A stretch of 8,017 bases of DNA from Mailhella massiliensis. Lineage in GTDB: Bacteria > Desulfobacterota > Desulfovibrionia > Desulfovibrionales > Desulfovibrionaceae. Position 1 is the first letter of the stretch. Each line of letters starts with the position of its first letter. The notes beneath the pieces were generated by a model. It did not search any database. It saw only the letters and a list, made by a program, of their open reading frames with translations, and had not been told where the DNA came from. The DNA lies in assembly GCF_020741395.1 (NCBI RefSeq), contig NZ_DYZA01000235.1, positions 1 through 8,017 on the forward strand, read 5' to 3'. Position numbers and translations under genes: made by a program. Positions 5,741 through 8,017 of the stretch are shown piece by piece.

Positions 5741-6949
5741 ATGGCCGATACCATTAACGACACCCCCCGTTCCGGCCGCCTGCACATAGGTGTTTACGGC
5801 AGGCGAAACGCGGGCAAGTCTTCCCTTGTCAACGCAATCACCGGCCATGAGACGGCCATTGTTTCCGAAACTGCCGGAACCACTACCGACCCCGTGTACA
5901 AATCCATGGAGATTCACGGGCTCGGCCCCTGTGTACTCATTGATACGGCCGGTTTTGACGACGTGGGCCCCATGGGGGAACTGCGCGTGGAAAAAACGCG
6001 TCTTGCCCTGGAGAAAACGGACATTGCTTTGCTTGTGGTTGCCGACGAAGGAGAGCTCTCCCGGGAAAAGGAATGGGTGGCCGCCTTCAGGGCGGGGAAG
6101 AAGCCGTTCCTTATCGTGCTCAATAAAAGCGACAAGCTGGACGAGGAGGGGCTCAGGGCCCGCTCCGCCTTTGTCGCCCGGGAACTCGGGAGCGAACCTG
6201 TGGCGGTGAGCGCGGCGGGGAGGCTCTATCTGGACGGCCTGCGCGAGGCCATGCTGCGCATGGTTCCGGCAGACTGGGGCAGGATGGAGATCACCGGGAA
6301 GTTGTGCGGGGAAGGCGATATCGTCATGCTGATCATGCCGCAGGACATACAGGCCCCGCAGGGGCGGCTTATCCTGCCTCAGGTTCAGGTGACACGGGAA
6401 CTTCTGGATAAGAAGTGCATCGTCGCAAGCTGCACGGCCGACAAGATAGAGCGCACACTGGAGGCACTTTCCCGCCCGCCGCATCTCATCATCACCGATT
6501 CCCAGGTCTTCGGGGAGGTCTGGAAGCTTAAGCCGGAAGAGAGTATGCTCACTTCCTTTTCCATCCTCATGGCGGGATACAAAGGAGATATCGAGGAATT
6601 CATTAAAGGCGCGGAAGCCATTGACCGCCTTACCCCTCATTCCCGCGTGCTTATTGCCGAGGCGTGCACCCATGCCCCCCTGGCCGAAGACATAGGCCGG
6701 GAAAAAATTCCCCGCCGCCTGCGCGCCCGCTTCGGCGAAAGCCTGGATATCACCATGGTGAGCGGTACGGATTTCCCTTCCGACCTTACGCCTTATGATC
6801 TCATTATCCATTGCGGGGCGTGTATGTTCAACCGTACCTACATGATGTCGCGTGTGAAAAAAGCCAGGGAGCAGGGCGTGCCCATGTGCAATTACGGTGT
6901 GGCGCTGGCCAAGCTCACCGGTATCCTCGATAAGGTAGAACACGCCTGA
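5741..6949 (+). CDS. hydF: [FeFe]-hydrogenase H-cluster maturation GTPase HydF
   Basis: 402 residues, normal for HydF. It is the scaffold that carries the 2Fe precursor and delivers it to the hydrogenase apoprotein. The N-terminal GTPase domain has the P-loop GRRNAGKS (20-27), the switch-I TAGTTTDP (44-51), DTAG (68-71), NKSD (128-131) and SA (157-158). A dimerisation domain follows, then the FeS-binding C-terminal domain with C309-x-H311 and H357-C358-x-x-C361 (CTH ... HCGAC), 45 residues between the two halves; all ligands of the HydF CxH...HCxxC signature are present. The end MCNYGVALAKLTGIL (382-396) is family-typical. GAGGAG (5727-5732) lies eight bases before the ATG, and 43 bases separate it from hydE without a terminator, so it belongs to the same operon. 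Confidence 0.97.
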   Translation: MADTINDTPRSGRLHIGVYGRRNAGKSSLVNAITGHETAIVSETAGTTTDPVYKSMEIHGLGPCVLIDTAGFDDVGPMGELRVEKTRLALEKTDIALLVVADEGELSREKEWVAAFRAGKKPFLIVLNKSDKLDEEGLRARSAFVARELGSEPVAVSAAGRLYLDGLREAMLRMVPADWGRMEITGKLCGEGDIVMLIMPQDIQAPQGRLILPQVQVTRELLDKKCIVASCTADKIERTLEALSRPPHLIITDSQVFGEVWKLKPEESMLTSFSILMAGYKGDIEEFIKGAEAIDRLTPHSRVLIAEACTHAPLAEDIGREKIPRRLRARFGESLDITMVSGTDFPSDLTPYDLIIHCGACMFNRTYMMSRVKKAREQGVPMCNYGVALAKLTGILDKVEHA

Positions 6950-6964
6950 CCGGGCATGGCCCGG
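6950..6964 (+). terminator. Hairpin directly after hydF (weak terminator candidate)
   Basis: CCGGGC (6950-6955) and GCCCGG (6959-6964) form a 6-bp stem with a 3-base ATG loop, starting at the first base after the hydF stop. It is followed by TTCC rather than a T-run, with a TTTT 13 bases later, so it may stabilise the mRNA end rather than terminate efficiently. Confidence 0.35.
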
Positions 6965-7065
6965 TTCCGGGGCGTTTTGGAGCGCATCTTTGCTTCCTTT
7001 CCGGGCGGACTTCCGGCCTCTGAAGGGAAAGCCCGTCTTTTCCCGAAAAAGAAGGCAGAAAATGC

Positions 7066-7094
7066 TTGCCTTTTGAAGGCGGTACGGCTATAGT
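7066..7094 (+). promoter_or_regulatory. Sigma70-type promoter of the tRNA-Pro gene
   Basis: A -35-like TTGCCT (7066-7071) and a -10-like TATAGT (7089-7094) are exactly 17 bases apart. The -10 box ends 12 bases before the mature tRNA 5' end, placing the start a few bases upstream of the tRNA. Confidence 0.7.
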
Positions 7095-7106
7095 CCCTTT
7101 CGTTGT

Positions 7107-7183
7107 CGGGATGTGGCTCAGTTTGGTAGAGTACAGCGTTCGGGACGCTGGGGTCGCTGGTTCAAATCCTGCCATCCCGACCA
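7107..7183 (+). tRNA. tRNA-Pro (anticodon CGG)
   Basis: 77 bases forming a full cloverleaf. The acceptor stem is CGGGATG (7107-7113) with CATCCCG (7173-7179), then discriminator A and an encoded CCA (7181-7183). The anticodon stem is CAGCG (7134-7138) with CGCTG (7146-7150) around the loop TTCGGGA, giving anticodon CGG (7141-7143), which reads proline codon CCG. The T arm contains GGTTCAAATCC. It strongly resembles E. coli proK-type tRNA. It has its own promoter and terminator. A decayed integrase 175 bases downstream suggests that this tRNA served as an integration site. Confidence 0.97.
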
Positions 7184-7197
7184 TTTTATAAAAGTTT

Positions 7198-7240
7198 AAA
7201 GCCGCATAAGGAATCATAACTCCTTATGCGGCTTTACTTT
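7198..7240 (+). terminator. Strong intrinsic terminator of tRNA-Pro
   Basis: A perfect 15-bp stem (7198-7212 with 7221-7235; inner arms GCCGCATAAGGA and TCCTTATGCGGC) around an 8-base loop is followed by ACTTTTAT. The A-run on the 5' arm and T-run on the 3' arm make it symmetrical, so it could also stop transcription from the right. Confidence 0.9.
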
Positions 7241-7286
7241 TATCCGCTATCTTTCCTTTTATGTTGTCCTATGGAGCTCCTATACA

Positions 7287-7317
7287 TGGCACCGAAAAGG
7301 TGTCATTTTTGGTGCTA
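7287..7317. repeat. Three regularly spaced heptamers (TGRCACC-like), possible integrase arm-type sites
   Basis: TGGCACC lies on the plus strand at 7287-7293. TGACACC and TAGCACC lie on the minus strand at 7305-7299 and 7317-7311. Their left ends are each 12 bases apart. The first two together also form a 6-bp hairpin with a GAAAA loop followed by ATTTTT (7288-7310), which could alternatively be read as a terminator. The position between a tRNA terminator and a broken integrase start makes arm-type recombination sites a reasonable guess, but it is only a guess. Confidence 0.4.
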
Positions 7318-7357
7318 TATTTTCTATTTTTCCGGCAATACAAGAGTATATGGCGCC

Positions 7358-7550
7358 ATGGACAGGGTGCTTATTGACTGATACGGCCTTGCGGGAACTG
7401 CATCGGAGGGCAAAGGGGGATGAAAAAGTTCCCATGAAGTCCGATGGCCGAGGCCTCAACTTTCAGGACGGAAAGTATTGACGGCTATCCTATCGTTCTG
7501 CCGGAAAGGCAAAGCGGTTGCCGGATATCCCGAGTAACATCACATGCTGC
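7358..7550 (+). pseudogene. Remnant of a tyrosine recombinase/phage integrase (N-terminal Arm-DNA-binding domain), frameshift and stop
   Basis: From 7377 one frame reads TDTALREL (7377-7400), then MKSDGRGLNF (7434-7463) and DGKY, a TGA stop at 7479-7481, then RLSYRSAGKAKRL (7482-7520). This follows the layout of the N-terminal Arm/DUF4102 domain of P4-type integrases (L-T-D-T-A-x-R-x-L ... S-D-G-x-G-L ... K-Y-W-R-L-x-Y-R-x-x-G-K-x-K). The stop sits exactly where the family has Trp, so a TGG-to-TGA change is likely. A plausible start, ATG at 7358 (Met-Asp-Arg-Val-Leu), is in the neighbouring frame, which implies a one-base indel near 7370-7376. Similarity fades after about 7550, where the facing lipoprotein gene begins; the catalytic domain is absent from the window. 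Non-functional as seen. Confidence 0.7.
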
Positions 7551-7574
7551 CGACGGCTGTTCCGCTGCATGCTT

Positions 7575-7775
7575 TCAGCCTCCGACCAAAGGATCGGGGG
7601 CTGTGTGCCACCAGACTCTGTGATGCGGCGGAGGCGGCGGGCGATGTCCTCTGCGGGGGGCCGGTTTGTGGTGGTCATGCGGAGGGGGCGGCACGACACA
7701 ACCGGACAACGACGTCGCAGCCGTACCGATGCTCAGGAGGACTGCAAGATTTCGGAGAAAGGTGCGCCTGTCCAT
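7575..7775 (-). CDS. Small Tat-exported lipoprotein, Pro/His-rich, function unknown
   Basis: 66 residues. The start is a twin-arginine signal, MDRRTFLRNL (Arg3-Arg4-x-Phe-Leu), followed by a hydrophobic stretch (11-23) and a lipobox Leu-Ser-Gly-Cys (23-26), so the protein should be exported folded, lipidated on Cys26 and cleaved. With Val at +2 there is no Asp retention signal, so outer-membrane sorting is likely if the host has Lol. The mature part is only 41 residues: VVPPPPHDHHKPAP, RRGHRPPPPPHHRVWWH, then a short tail. It has eight His and two proline runs, but no known domain. The start at 7775 is supported by GAGG (7786-7783), seven bases upstream, and by the position of the Tat motif; a further ATG at 7799 would add eight residues before it. 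It faces the integrase remnant. No homologous function is recognised; metal binding by the His clusters is conceivable but unproven. Confidence 0.75.
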   Translation of the reverse strand: MDRRTFLRNLAVLLSIGTAATSLSGCVVPPPPHDHHKPAPRRGHRPPPPPHHRVWWHTAPDPLVGG

Positions 7776-8017
7776 GGCATTACCTCGAGAAGGGAACATG
7801 TTGTTTTCAGTGCCTCTTTTCTCGACTTGGCATAACTGAGGATGGTGTCAATCATCGGGTGGCCTCGACGAGGTACCCGGGGATAAAAGACGCGGACAAA
7901 TACACCGGCGCCTGTGATACAAAGGGCGGGCTCCGGAGGAGACTTTTCTGTGAGGCTGCATATCATCCATCGTACCTAGATAGTGTTTACACGAGATTTG
8001 AGTTATAAGAAGCGCAT
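7776..8017. other. No supported gene; upstream region of the lipoprotein and window edge
   Basis: Apart from a possible 40-codon minus-strand ORF overlapping the lipoprotein start (7855-7733), I see no convincing coding, RNA or repeat signal. TTGACA occurs on the minus strand (7851-7846) but without a -10 box at the right distance. The last 40 bases turn AT-rich and contain GTGTTTACAC (7983-7992), which might belong to a feature beyond the window. Confidence 0.4.

Noticed and set aside
5723..6943. 406-codon open frame antisense to hydF
   Set aside because: Long antisense frames are common in GC-rich genes. No domain is recognisable and the hydF frame has every family motif.
6915..7217. 100-codon minus-strand ORF across the tRNA reading MVGMAGFEPATPASRTLYS
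   Set aside because: This is the well-known false protein produced by translating the antisense strand of a tRNA gene; the cloverleaf, promoter and terminator on the plus strand explain the sequence.
7582..7588. CCGACCA as a copy of the tRNA-Pro 3' end (possible second att site)
   Set aside because: Only seven bases match contiguously and they lie within the lipoprotein's coding sequence; a real att repeat should extend further into the T arm.
7823..7851. TTGACA on the minus strand as the -35 box of the lipoprotein gene
   Set aside because: The bases 15-18 positions downstream do not resemble a -10 box (AAGTCG at spacing 17).
1..8017. CRISPR array, toxin-antitoxin pair or defence system
   Set aside because: No regularly repeated spacers or defence-type protein motifs were seen on either strand. 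MazG here is the housekeeping two-domain enzyme, not a MazEF toxin.

Overview
The window is GC-rich (roughly 60-65 % by eye) bacterial chromosome. It reads like a Desulfovibrionaceae-type anaerobe (Bilophila/Mailhella/Desulfovibrio relatives). That placement is an inference from the [FeFe]-hydrogenase maturation genes, the MazG/CvpA/hydrolase styles and the codon use; no rRNA or other marker is present to confirm it.

Left edge (1-130): the last codons of an IS200/IS605-family TnpA transposase, followed by that element's structured right end (two nested inverted repeats, then a very stable hairpin). Next comes a leftward block on the minus strand, read in the order cvpA (3222-2737), mazG (2698-1847), then a secreted alpha/beta-hydrolase-fold protein (1710-193). 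A near-consensus sigma70 promoter (3286-3259) lies just before cvpA. The hydrolase-like protein lacks the expected nucleophile serine.

Middle (3474-6949, plus strand): a stand-alone nitroreductase, a terminator, a 230-base leader rich in predicted RNA stems, then a tight operon: a TM1266-type small regulator, hydE (radical-SAM maturase) and hydF (GTPase/scaffold). These build and deliver the 2Fe subcluster of [FeFe]-hydrogenase. The third maturase, hydG, and the hydrogenase itself are not in the window.

Right part (7066-8017): a tRNA-Pro(CGG) with its own promoter and a strong terminator, followed by what looks like an old integration scar. Three heptamers spaced 12 bases apart precede the broken 5' part of a tyrosine integrase (one apparent frameshift and one TGG-to-TGA-type stop). 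Facing it on the minus strand is a small, intact Tat-exported lipoprotein gene rich in Pro and His. The last 240 bases hold no gene I can support.

Most of the window is ordinary core genome. The unusual parts are the catalytic-serine loss in the hydrolase, the structured leader before the hydrogenase maturation operon, and the tRNA-linked remnant region.
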